Shown here piece by piece: positions 12,590 to 23,900 of a stretch of 64,000 bases of DNA; position 1 is the first letter of the stretch; each line of letters starts with the position of its first letter. The notes under the pieces were generated by a model. It was given only the letters and a program-made list of their open reading frames with translations, was not told where the DNA came from and did no database searches. Source of the stretch: Amia ocellicauda (taxonomy: Eukaryota > Chordata > Actinopteri > Amiiformes > Amiidae); contig NC_089852.1 of the NCBI RefSeq assembly GCF_036373705.1, positions 29,748,707-29,812,706 of the forward strand. The letters are read 5' to 3'. The translations under genes and the position numbers were made by a program.

Positions 12590-13560
12590 TGTCTGGCATT
12601 CGGGATAGATAATCTGCCACAATGTTCTGTTTCACCTGCTTTATATTGGATATGAAATTTGAAAGGCTGGAAAGATAGGTACCACCTCATACACAGGGAA
12701 ATAGCTTTCATGGTTTGAGTCCAAGTCACAGCTTGGTAGTCAGTCTCTTAATCAAATTATCTGCCTAACAAGTAGTATCTGATACTGTCTAGTGCCCACT
12801 TCATTGCTAGGCACTCTTTCTACATTTAGAAAATTGAGGGCTTGTCAGAACTGGGTGTGAGTCCATGCAATCTTTCAAAGTGTTGAAAGCATTTTAACAT
12901 CTTGCATTCCAGTGGACAGGATTATGGGCTGCTTTCATCGTGAGGTCAGTGAGAGAGGCAGTGATGGTGGAGAACTGGGGTTAAGCTGCTGATTCCAGCC
13001 CACAAAGCCTAGAATATTGCCTACATTTTGTTTTTGATTGCTAACACTTTTTCTATCTGTGGAGAGACTTTCTTCTCTATTTCTGTTGACAATAAAAACA
13101 AATTAATCCCTTCCCCATCTCACTACTACTTTTGTATGTTCCCCTTCCCTGTCTGATAATCCTGATACCTTAAATGCTTCTGGAAGCTCTGCTTGCCAGT
13201 GTCTGTAGTTTTGGAAGTCTCTGGTGAGCATTAAGATACTGCCCTGCCGACCTTCCTGCTTCCATTGTGTCGATGGGCTTGTATTACTTTACCCCTGTGC
13301 GCACGTCAGGTGCTAAGACCCAAAGCATCTGTTCCAAAATCATGATCTTTCCAATTTCCTCAGTCGTGTGTTGACCTGGGCAAATCCATCATCTGGGGAA
13401 GCCCTTTAGGCAACTAAGTTTCTGCTGAAATGTCAACTTTTGTGTTTAAAGCCTCCTTGAGGCTATTGTACATCATGGCACAGTCCTCATCCATAGCAGA
13501 ATATGCTTCCAAAGTTTTCTCTGTCAGCAAAGGAACAAGCTAGTTCTCCATCTTTGGTTT
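12590..13560 (-). mobile_element. Ty3/gypsy retrotransposon relic with SCAN-like gag
   Basis: Three blocks can be read on the minus strand. At about 13.56-13.26 kb is a capsid-like segment with LLTEKTLEAYSAMDE, LKEALNTK and MILEQMLWVLAPDVRTG, the pattern of SCAN-type gag of Gmr1-like gypsy elements. At about 13.05-12.89 kb is the end of the reverse transcriptase (GLESAA, stop, PQFSTITASLTDLTMKA). At about 12.64-12.59 kb is the end of RNase H (NIVADYLSRMPDM). The protease and most of the RT between them are missing or unrecognisable, and stops are frequent. A broken internal fragment with no LTRs recognised. Confidence 0.7.
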
Positions 13561-16158
13561 ACATTGCCTTTGGACCTTCGGCCGTACACCTTATTCCTCA
13601 TCAGTGGATGGATTACTAGACAAGTTCATCTGGCAGGTCTGAACACGCGTCACCCAGCAGCTTGCCATCCCAGTGCTCCCACCACTTGCGTGACAGTCTG
13701 TTTTGTCACACTGCTCGTGAAACTTTGTTTTGCAACAATGGAAACCACAATCTATGCAAAAACACCAACAAAGAGTGATTAATATAAAGTGGGTTATGAA
13801 ACTAGAAACTAGCAGCCATTAGATGATAACTTCCTCTATGAAGTACATGCTATTTTAAGATATTGTAAAAGTGCAATTTGTTGTTTAAAAGGATCTTAAG
13901 ATTCAGTCTCAACATGCTCCACAACCTTTTACATCAGTGATTTTACAAAGACTGTCTCTGTGGTGTCAGCCTGAGGCAGGGACTCTTCTGGTGACGATGG
14001 CATGTAACCTGAGCGGTTATTATACCATCTAAGAGGGGCTTTCTAGTATTAGTATGAGAATATCTAGTATTGATCAGCAACTATATTAAACATATCCAAA
14101 TAATTCAATCCGGCTCATACAGGCCTGTGTGGAGCTGCCTTTCTGTGTCTTGAGAAGTCAGACGCTTGTTTCCCATCATATTTAATATTCCTAACCTTGA
14201 AACTTTCAGTGTGACCATGAAGTGGCAACAAACAAACTATATTTGGAAATAGGAATTCCATGGTCTGTAGAGCCTAAATGTATCAGATAAAATGTACACA
14301 GACGCAGTTTTGAATAAATACAAAATAACAGGTTTTATTAAAGCAACAACTAAACAACTAGTAACACACTGTAGACTGTTGGATCGGCAGAGTGTTTGGT
14401 CCAGCACCACCCCTCAGTCAACAATTCACCAGCACCCACCCCGCTATTAGTCCTCTATTGTCATTGAATTCAAGGGCCGCTTTAAAGTCCCAAACCAACT
14501 CTTGATTAAGAGCAAATTCAGCAAACGTCTGTCTCTTCAGATTGTGTCCTGAACCGGATGATTCTGTGTGCTTGTGAATCTGGGAACCTTTTGTTGAAGT
14601 GTTGCCTTCACCTTTACAGTTCATTCTCTATCTTTCTTTGTGAACTTCTTCAATTCACATCCCTTTTTGCTCTCCTTAAGAAGATAAAAGCTGTTTCTCA
14701 CACTTTCTTTGTCCAGGGTGATTGGACAGTTCTTCTTCATTGGCACTTCCAGTCAGAGGGAAGCCCATCATTGTTCATTGGTCAGATGTCCAGCCAATGG
14801 GTTGTAACTGATCTGCATGTTTCCAGATTTATAATCTGTCTCACTCCTTTACAAAAGCCATTCGGAAAAGCACTCCTGCTAAGATGGCCTGGCCTGCCTT
14901 GTGTCCTGGACAGGCTCTCACCTCCTTGACTTTAGCTGATACTTAATGATAACAAGAAGAGTTAGCTACAGGGTTTTATCACCTTTTCACAGACTGGATG
15001 GCTCCAAGGGAATTGCAGAATCAGATAGATTAAAAAGGTCACAGAAGTGGTGATATATATATATCGTAATATACTGTGGGGTTCCAGACACGGTGAAACT
15101 CAACCCCAATATATATATATATATATACATATAGTAGTGATTCTGCATCCTCGCTAAGGGTCCTGTGCTTTTTAGTGATGCGGACACTTTGCTGCTCTGA
15201 GGCACAGGGGACGTTTGAGTCTAATTATTCAGGGTAACAATTTGATTCCTTCCTATTTGGCGACATTGTTTTGCATTTTTGAGTATTGAGTACATTTTTG
15301 AGTACCATTATTTTCAATGGTTTCTTTAAACTTTTATATTGTTATTGTTAAACTTTCTCTGACCAAGGCAGCGATCAGAAGATCATGAAAGTAAAGGGTG
15401 CTGACAATCACTGAGTATGGACAGGGTGTCATAGTTCTACTGACCCTGGCTATATGCAATACAATACAAATTGAACTGAAGAGTGGACATATTTGATTTT
15501 AGCATGGGACAAAAAACAGTTACCATACCAATTATGTTATTTGGAGCTTGATTGGAAAAAAATCCAGTAGATATGCCATAAACTGCTGCCCTACAGTAAC
15601 TCTGGAAGGTTTGGACAGCTTTCTGTCTTGGCTGCAGATTTGCTCTTTAAGAGGGGGTCTGACTCACAGTGTCACAGAGGTCAGAGGACACTCTTGGACC
15701 TGCAACACCTGTCTCTCTCAGGGGGAGATATTCCAAAAGGGAAGAGCAGGGACCTTATTTGGACTTCTAAAATAACAAAAATAATGATTGATTGTAACCC
15801 ATAAAATCGGTAAATGGGTCTATTTTCAAATTTGGTCAGATATTCAGCTTTGTATGCAGTCTAGCTAATGATCTTAGATAATTGTCGAATTAGCTGTGGA
15901 TGTGCAAATGATCTTATTTTATACTTATTGCCAAATGACCTAATATCAGTTTAGTCTTTTTCTGCCACCTGCTGGGGTAAAATATAATTACAGCTTGCCT
16001 TTCTAGAGCTGCTACACACATTTTGAAACTTTGTGTTTTAAAATCAGTTCTTAGTTACAGTGTGTCAAAAAATTGACTTCTAGTATGGACACAGCATAAA
16101 TACCATCAGTGATCCATAGCAGCATAAACCAACTCATTTAACAAGTTATGTTCATATA
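13561..16158. other. spacer between gypsy relic and second Tc1 element
   Basis: No supported gene. A 123-codon frame at 14.56-14.93 kb resembles nothing I know and has no splice or start support. Around 15.05-15.13 kb lie two AT runs on either side of a short GGGGTT/AACCCC inverted repeat. The 13.56-13.79 kb part may still belong to the gypsy relic. Confidence 0.45.
15962..15975 (-). promoter_or_regulatory. CTCF-like motif
   Basis: The reverse complement is CCAGCAGGTGGCAG, a close match to the CTCF core. It lies in the spacer between arl5c and the NLR gene. Motif match only. Confidence 0.4.
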
Positions 16159-17620
16159 CAGTGCATCCGGAAAGTATTCACAGCGCTTCACTTTTTCCAC
16201 ATTTTGTTATGTTACAGCCTTATTCCAAAATTGATTAAATTCATTATTTTCCTCAAAATTCTACAAATAATACCCCATAATAACAACGTGAAAAGTTTAT
16301 TTGAAATCTTTGCAAATTTATTTTTTTAAAAAAAGCACATGTACATAAGTATTCACAGCCTTTGCTCAATACTTTGTTGAAGCACCTTTGGCACCAATTA
16401 CAGCCTCAAGTCTTTTTGAGTATGATGCTACAAGCTTGGCACACCTGTTTTTGGGCAGTTTCTCCCATTCTTCTTTGCAGGACCTCTCAAGCTGCATCAG
16501 GTTGGATGGGGAGCGTCGGTGCACAGCCATTTTCAGATCTCTCCAGAGATGTTCAAATCGGGTTCAAGTCTGGGCTCTGGCTGGGCCACTCAAGGACATT
16601 CACAGAGTTGTCCTGTAGCCACTCCTTTGTTATCTTGGCTGTGTGCTTAGGGTTGTTGTCCTGTTGGAGGATGAACCTTCGCCCCAGTCTGAGGTCCAGA
16701 GCGCTCTGGAGCAGGTTTTCATCAAGGAGGTCTCTGTACATTGCTGCATTCATCTTTACCTCGATCCTGACTAGTCTCCCAGTTCCTACCGCTGAAAAAC
16801 ATCCCCACATCATGATGCTGCCACCGCCATGCTTCACTGTAGGGATGGTATTGGCCAGGTGATGAGCGGTGCCTGGTTTCCTCCAGACACGAGTTCAATC
16901 TTTAGAATTTTGTTTCTCATGGTCTGAGAGTCCTTCAGGTGCCTTTTGGCAAACTCCAGGTGGGCTGTCATGTGCCTTTTACTGAGGAGTGGCTTCCGCC
17001 TGGCCACTCTACCATACAGGCCTGATTGGTGGAGTGCTACAGAGATGGTTGTTCTTCTGGAAGGTTCTCCTCTCTCCACAGAGACACGCTGGAGCTCTGT
17101 CAGAGTGACCATCAGGTTCTTGGTCACCTCCCTGACTAAGGCCCTTCTCCCCCGATTGCTCAGTTTGGCCGGGCGGCCAGCTCTAGGAAGAGTCCTGGTG
17201 GTTCCAAACTTCTTCCATTTACGGATGATGGAGGCCACTGTGCTCATTGGGACCATCAATACTGCAGAATTTTTTCTGTACCCTTCCCCAGATCTGTGCC
17301 TCGATACAATCAACTGAATTTACCACAGGTGGACTCCAATCAAGTTGTAGAAACATCTCAAGGATGATCAGTGGAAACAGGATGCTCCTGAGCTCAATTT
17401 TGAGTGTCATGGCAAAGGCTGTGAATACTTATGTACATGTGCTTTTTTTTTTTTAATAAATTTGCAAAGATTTCAAACAAACTTCTTTCACGTTGTCATT
17501 ATGGGGTATTGTTTGTAGAATTTTGAGGAAAATAATGAATTTAATCCATTTTGGAATAAGGCTGTAACATAACAAAATGTGGAAACAGTGAAGCGCTGTG
17601 AATACTTTCCAGATGCACTG
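16159..17620 (-). mobile_element. Tc1-like transposon, copy 2, complete ends
   Basis: A 1462-bp element bounded by TA duplications. The terminal inverted repeats are long (well over 130 bp) and very similar: both arms start CAGTGCATC(C/T)GGAAAGTAT, then CACAGCGCTTCACT, and continue through GTTATGTTACAGCC. The transposase lies on the minus strand and is disabled. High similarity between the arms suggests a fairly recent insertion compared with copy 1. Confidence 0.93.
16553..17313 (-). pseudogene. Tc1 transposase, frameshifted and missing catalytic residues
   Basis: Two frames cover most of a Tc1 transposase. The first (17313-16834) has the paired-like DNA-binding region (STVASIIRKWKKFGTT, GRPAKLSNRGRRALVREV) and ends after RNKILKI. 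The second (16837-16553) resumes at [19 protein letters not shown] and carries [11 protein letters not shown] and [11 protein letters not shown]. The segment that should join them, holding the first catalytic Asp of the DDE triad in the SDET motif, has been deleted with a frame change. At the other end a stop directly follows SPDLNPI, removing the catalytic Glu. One of three catalytic acids remains, so the protein cannot be active. Confidence 0.92.
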
Positions 17621-18000
17621 TATGTTGTCTTCCTTAAAAGCAAGTGCCCTGAACAAACCCAGACCCAGAACAGGAGCATTCGTGATTTGCAGTTTTTGCA
17701 GGAGGTGTTGGAACTACACTCAGGGTCTATCTGGCGACTATTTCAACAACATCGATACCGAAAATAATAATAATTACATCGCAGAAGCACGTGCTGAGCC
17801 TTTACCAGAGAGCAGTACTGGAGTTGTAAGTAAGACATGTTTTTTTCCTCAATGCTGCTGCCTTGTATAATGTTTTTAATGTGCTGCTGTTTTTTACTTT
17901 TCTGTGTGAAACTGGTAAGATAGATAGGGTCAAGTGTAGCCATCGCAATACCCATCTTTAATCTGTTTGCCAGCAAGCTAGTCAGTTCCACGTTTGTGTC

Positions 18001-18990
18001 GGTAGATGGCAGTGTTGCCAGAGCCTAAAAAAATAACACCTGTAGAAGTTAGGAAAGAACTCTACATTTGGACCTAAACCTGCCAAATTTCTATTTTTAC
18101 AATATTGATATGAAATGATGGAAACGACTGGTGTTGAGCATTGATATGCAATAATATACAAATGAGAATAATATTGTGACTGGCATTAAAACATAAATAA
18201 TGTGCAATGTATAAAGTAAATACATTTCTTCAAATGGCCTTGGGGTTCAAACTGAAAACAGCTCTTACTCTTGTTGTACGCACAGTTTGGCAAATAATAA
18301 CAACAACGACAACAACAAAAAACATTAAGAAAATACTTTAAATAAATTATGTGTGACAGAATCTCTGTAAGAGTTTTCTGATGATGTAACATCCACTGCC
18401 TGATTTATTCCCTGCTGTGCCACCAGAGGTCACCAGAGCCCCAGATCCCCTTCCAGGACTTCAGTTTCTAATCAGTCAATCATTCAATCATCATCCCTGA
18501 TTCATTTCCACCTGTCTCCTGTTCCCCTTCTCATCATCCTGTGTATATATACTCCTTTGTTCTGTTCACTTAATGTGAAGTCTTGCTTCCCGTGTTCCCG
18601 TGTTCCCGTGTTCCCGTGTTCCCGTGTTCCCGTGTTCCCGTGTTCCCGTGTTCCCGTGTTCCCGTGTTCCCGTGTTCCCGTGTTCCCGTGTTCCCGTGTT
18701 CCCGTGTTCCCGTGTTCCCGTGTATTCAAGAAGAGCTGGCGGCAAAGAGATTGTAGACTTAGCTTCGGACATCCCAACAAAATGTTTTGGTGCTAGGCTG
18801 CACCATGTGATATATTTTGGTAGATAAAGATATTAAGTTTTATTTATAATCCTTTTAATTACCTTTTTTTTTTTTTTTTTTTTTTTTAAACAAAAACTTT
18901 GAATTGTGACCTCTAGAAATACCTCTCTATGGACTAAAAACCTCTAAACATTGAGGGAAAACCTCTGATCTGGCAACATTGGTAGATGGC
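18001..18990. mobile_element. 970-bp insert with 10-bp target duplications (non-autonomous DNA transposon candidate)
   Basis: The same 10 bases, GGTAGATGGC, occur at 18001-18010 and 18981-18990. The DNA between them begins AGTGTTGCCAGAG and ends CTGGCAACATT, which are inverted repeats (A(G/A)TGTTGCCAGA). Direct repeats outside inverted ends are the signature of a transposase insertion, and 10 bp points to a Mutator-like rather than hAT, Tc1 or piggyBac element. The interior has no transposase-like frame. It holds an 8-bp minisatellite, a poly-T run and ACCTCT motifs repeated near the right end. Confidence 0.6.
18588..18723. repeat. 8-bp minisatellite (CGTGTTCC)n
   Basis: About 16-17 nearly perfect tandem copies of an 8-bp unit. 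Since 8 is not a multiple of 3, three units make a 24-bp, 8-codon period, giving open frames on both strands (for example REHGNTGT repeated). These are not taken as genes. Confidence 0.95.
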
Positions 18991-19059
18991 CAGTTCAGAT
19001 TGGCTATAATTGAGTGCATAAAAGTACTTTAAGGCCCCTTTTGAACCACGTCATAGACA

Positions 19060-19570
19060 CCAGCTTCAACTAACACAAGTGAAGACCATTTTTTTGCTGG
19101 CCCTCATATCTGCAAAACACATTAGTGAAGAGCATGTCTTGTCTGTGCACCCAACTTATGCTCACTTTACTGGTGATGGTTCAAGGGTTTGTCTTCATCC
19201 TCACTCTGCTTTTCTGCCCCAAATTCATCTCCTTCTCTAAGCAAATTGCCCTGTTGAATTGATGGCCTTCCATCCTCTCCTTTTGCATTTGCTCTGCCCT
19301 GTGTGGGCATTGAGGATCATGATGGATCATACCACAGGCATCTGGCAGACTGCACAGCTGTTGGTTTGCTATGGAGCATGGTCTCCAGAGCCGGCCTTAT
19401 CTAAGCAATGCTTGTCCCATTGGACAGTGGACACCATTGACATGGCCCATGAGTCTGCTGTCCTGTCTGAGTGGCTGGTGGCATATTGGACTAGAGGCTT
19501 GTCTGAGGTCTGTGCTGCAGACAGCTGTGCTACACATTCATGCACATTTACAGACTCGAGGCCATGTAAG
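19060..19570 (+). mobile_element. DIRS-type retrotransposon relic, tyrosine recombinase
   Basis: Translation on + gives blocks typical of the fish DIRS tyrosine recombinase: LLALISAKHISEEHVLSVHP, HFTGDGSRVCLHP, LLCPVWALRIMMDHTTGI, then LLVCYGAWSPEPALSKQCLS and HWTVDTIDMAHES. There is a stop near 19.23 kb followed by a frame change. The SAKR block, where I expect the first catalytic Arg, reads SAKH. No RT/RNase H part or terminal repeats were recognised, so this is a dead fragment. Confidence 0.65.
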
Positions 19571-20434
19571 CAAGACTACCAGCACCCGTCAGACACAGAA
19601 CATGCAGGCCAGGACATGACCTTTCAGGAAGGAAATTAAATGGTGGAGTGTAGGCAACCAGAGCAGAAGAATAAACCGCAGTTGATGAAACTAAACTCTT
19701 CCTAGCAATATACAATATATCCCTTGTCTTCTCATCAGTAGACCACATCTGCAGAGATGTCAACTATGACTTGACTACCTAACTCCTGCTGTCTCTAATC
19801 CATGCTGTCTCAACAGCAGCAACCCAAATGAATACACTCTCCACATATGTTGCGGCACTAGCATTGAACATGCTAAACTAAACAAGACCTGTGTATGACA
19901 TCTGGGTCTTACTGTAGGGTTTCCTTACTACAGTAAATGGGAGAAAGAGCTGTCTTTTTTTTCAACAACTCATGGAATCTGCTCTCTTCTTGTGCATACC
20001 ACTGCCCTGACACTGTAAGCTATGTGTGCTCCTCCACACAAACACACTGACCCAAAGAAGAAAATCGGCTGAACACCAGCTAATGATCACAAGCCAGGTG
20101 TAGCCTATAAATCTGTTTTTTTTTTATTACTGTACCGAACCTGCTGTGAAGAAGTTACATGGATAGCTTTGTGTTAAATGCATTACTGTCTTGAACTTCT
20201 GAATTTCTCCACAAAGTCACAGTAAATATCAACAGCCTTCATGCATGCATAGGCGCTGACTATGCGGGGGCTCAAGGGCTTCAGCCCCACTGGAGAAAAC
20301 ACCGTCTGCTAATTATGTTCTGGCCTGTTGACGAACCCTGGCCTAGAATGTAGCTATAAAATAAAAACTAATATAAAGTTTTTATATTGCTGATTTATAT
20401 CTGACAGGGGTCGTAGCAGGTTAGGGTTAGTAAC
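19571..20434. other. spacer upstream of the NLR gene
   Basis: No supported gene. The stretch at 20.24-20.29 kb, with GGGGGCTCAAGGGCTTCAGCCCC, looks like the end of a fish DNA transposon, but I could not find a matching other end. Confidence 0.4.
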
Positions 20435-20506
20435 TCACACACACACACACACACACAGTATTACAGCAAAACTATTAAATGCATGCATTTAATTTCCCAT
20501 GGGGGG

Positions 20507-20589
<83 letters not shown>
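20435..20589. repeat. (CA)n - 18-bp palindrome - (TG)n inverted array
   Basis: A run of about 11 CA units (20435-20457) is followed after 50 bp by about 40 TG units (20509-20589). As CA and TG are reverse complements, the two runs form an inverted repeat. The spacer contains a perfect 18-bp palindrome, TTAAATGCATGCATTTAA, at 20475-20492. About 400 bp upstream of the NLR start codon. Confidence 0.9.
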
Positions 20590-20590
<1 letters not shown>

Positions 20591-20995
20591 AAAAACAGGA
20601 AGAGAATGTGAGAGGATCTGAGTTTGTAGGCAAAGAGTAGAGAGGGAAGCAGATACGGAGACCTAGAAAATAATTAAATGGAAAGAAAATCAGTGAAGAC
20701 AGCTAGTAAGTTTAGTTTTCACAAATATTAAAATGTTATCAAGGAGAGAGATACTGTTTGTATATTGGTAACTTTTCCTTTTCTGATTTATATACAGGTT
20801 ATATGTAAATTGCAGTAAATCTGGAGGGGGGAAAAACTATAAAATTAGTTGTTTCCTAAAAGTAAAATAGCAGAGTATGCTATGAGGATGGGGTAGTTTG
20901 TTATGTTTTAGTTATTTTTTTTAACATTTTGTTTAGTTCAGGGTCAGCAGTGACATCGGCAGGAACACAGCGAACACTCGGAGTCAGCAGAGAAG

Positions 20996-23900
20996 ATGGC
21001 AGAGTCCCAGCACAGTAAGTCTGTTTCACACTGTCAGCAATCTGCTCAATTACAATCAAGCAGTTTTAAAATTACTTTCCAAGTGTAATATTGAGTTTAC
21101 AGTGTATTAATGCAATTCATCTCAATCACTCCATAGCACCATCCTTGAAAAATGTGATGCTCTAATAATCAGGATAGTCGTGATTACAATCTAAAATATG
21201 GAGCATGCAATTAAGACAATAGGATTTGTTTTAAAATCCACATGATGCTATATTACCCAAATTTTATTTTGTACTAAGTATTTGTTGCACATGTGTACAA
21301 ACTGTTAGCACTGATGAATGCATGAGCTGAAATGTCTGCTTGTTTTTGTAAAATAAATCTATTGTGCAAACGACTGAAAAGTTTATTGAAAATGTATACA
21401 CAGTAAAAATACATACATTTTCTTAAAGCAAACCAGTATGTTATGTATCCCATAGTCTTACATAACTAAAAATAGTTTTATAAACATGTTTGCTTGAAAT
21501 TAAATTGAGAGAAAAAATAACTTCTATACAAGTCTATGCTGCAGACATTGCATAATTCTTCTCCCAACCACAAACCCTGTGCTTCCTGGGTATTACACTG
21601 CATTCTCAAAAGCAGTGCAGTGCTCCTTCTACACAACTGTTGATCCATACAAACTGAAGAGCTTCATGCTCAACACAATTATAAGAATTTATGGCACTGC
21701 AAATAAAGAAGAATAAATTATCACACTTTTTTGTAGATTAAACTTTAAATAAATTATATAAATTAACTGATTCCACCTATTACTTATACTCTACATTTCT
21801 GGTGAATAAATGCAGATTTAACATTGTTCTTACCCCGGACTCTTCAATTCAAATATAAAACATTTTCTACAGAAAGAAAATCCTTTTTGGTTTCCAATAT
21901 GAGTTTGATGAAGAATGAGCCAATAGTTGGTTTAACAAGGTCGTTCAGATGACAGGACTTCCCCTGCCTGTCTCTCTCTATCTCCCCCTCTCGTGTCCTT
22001 CTCCCACTCTTTCTTCCTCTATCCCAAACTCTTCTTCACCTCTCCGCCTCTCTCATCTCCAGGTGTCATCTTTGTGAACAGGCACAGGGCTGCACTCATT
22101 CAGAGGGTTTCTCAGGTGAAGCCCCTGGCAGATGCCCTACTCTCACAAGGCCTGATACAAGAAGAGACGTACACTAATATCTGCGCTGCTGCCACCCGTC
22201 AGGACCGCATGAGAGAGCTGTATGCGGCCCTGCATTGTACGGGAGACCGGGCAAAAGCTGCCTTTTACACCATCCTGAAAGATGCAGAACCCTATCTCGT
22301 CGAAGACCTGGGTAAGTCTCCTTCAGCATGTCTCTCCCTCTGTCATCTCCTTTCAACCTTAGACTTGGGTTTATGTGTCCTCCACCATGCAAAACCCCAC
22401 CTTGGGTTAGTACTACAATATGAAAACTGTAGTGGAATATTTTCATGAATAGACAAATTACAGCAATACAAAATACTATACTGTAATTGCACAATTAATT
22501 GTTTCTTTCCCCATACACAGGTCCACTGGAGACTGAAATTAGAGGAGACCCCCAATCATCAGGATCAGGTAAGTTTTGGCTTGTTTATGCTAAGATTAAT
22601 TTATATTAAAAGACTGTATTGCAAACAAGATTACAAATACAATTTTCTTCAGCTGTATTTGTTTTTATCTGACAGTCAGTGATTGCTGTGGAGAAGAGGA
22701 GCTCGGGAAGAAATATCAGGAATGGGTCAGATGTGAATATAGTACAGTGCAGGAGTACAACCACCTCCCCGGGGAGGACGTGCAGCTGGAGAATCGGTAC
22801 ACGAAACTGCTGATAATACAGAAGCATCGTCAACAGAAGGAAAGGGAAGAGGAGCTACGTTGCAGAGGAGACTCCTTTCAGGAAGTCATGAATAAGAGAA
22901 ACTGTGACGAATTCATGAGCACTAGTGTGGAAAACCTGTTTGATCCAGATGAGAATGGAGCAGTACGGAGAACTGTGATATTACAGGGTCAGGCAGGAAT
23001 TGGAAAGTCTTTTACAGCACAGAAAATAATGTTTGATTGGGCATCTGGGAAACTTTATTCTGAGATTTTTTTGTACATCTTCCACATAAAGTGCCGACAG
23101 CTTAATCTCATTGGCGAAAACATAAGTGTTGTTAATCTAATTCTGAACAACAGTCAGCACTTGGCGCCAGTTGTCACAGAAATCCTGTGTTCTTCAGAGA
23201 AGATCCTCTTTATAATAGATGGCTTTGATGAGTTAAAGTATTCACTGGACGTGTCACATTCCCTTTCCCATGACCTCCATGAGCAGAACTCACCTGCAAT
23301 CACACTGAGTCGTTTGATGAGAAAAGTGATCTTGCCCGAGTGCTTTTTACTGATCACTACAAGGTCAACCGCACTGGACAAACTGACAAGGGTTTTGAAA
23401 CAACCACGTTACACAGAGATCTTAGGTTTTTCAGAAGAGGGGATGAAAACATACTTTCAGAATTTCTTCCAAGATAAAAAGCAAGCAGTGGATGCCTTTA
23501 ATTATGTCAAGAGAAATCAAATTATGTTCACAACATGCTTCATTCCAGTCATATGCTGGATTGTTTGCACAGTTTTAAGACAGCAGTTAGAGGAAGGTAC
23601 AAACATTAACCATGCTTTGAGTACAACCACTACAATATTTGTGTACTTTGTCGACACTTTGCTGGAGCACCACTGCAAGAGTTTGAGACTGCCTGTGCAG
23701 GATGTCCTGAGACGCCTTGGTGCTTTAGCAGAAAGTGGCATTAGAGAGCAGCGAGTCTTGTTTGATGATAAACATATACAAGACATCTTTCCAGACCCCT
23801 CTCAAGTCCCATCTTCCTTTCTAAATAAAATCTTGCTGAGGAAGAGGATTTTCAAACAGGCTGTGTACAGCTTCATGCACCTCAGCTTTCAGGAGTTCTT

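Noticed and set aside
16362-16862. 166-codon plus-strand frame
   Set aside because: Antisense of the Tc1 copy 2 transposase, which matches the family on the minus strand.
18502-18827. Four overlapping frames with 8-residue repeats
   Set aside because: Produced by the 8-bp minisatellite on both strands; no start, splice or family evidence.
20236-20300. GC-rich inverted motif resembling a DNA-transposon end
   Set aside because: No matching second end or target duplication found, so not called as an element.
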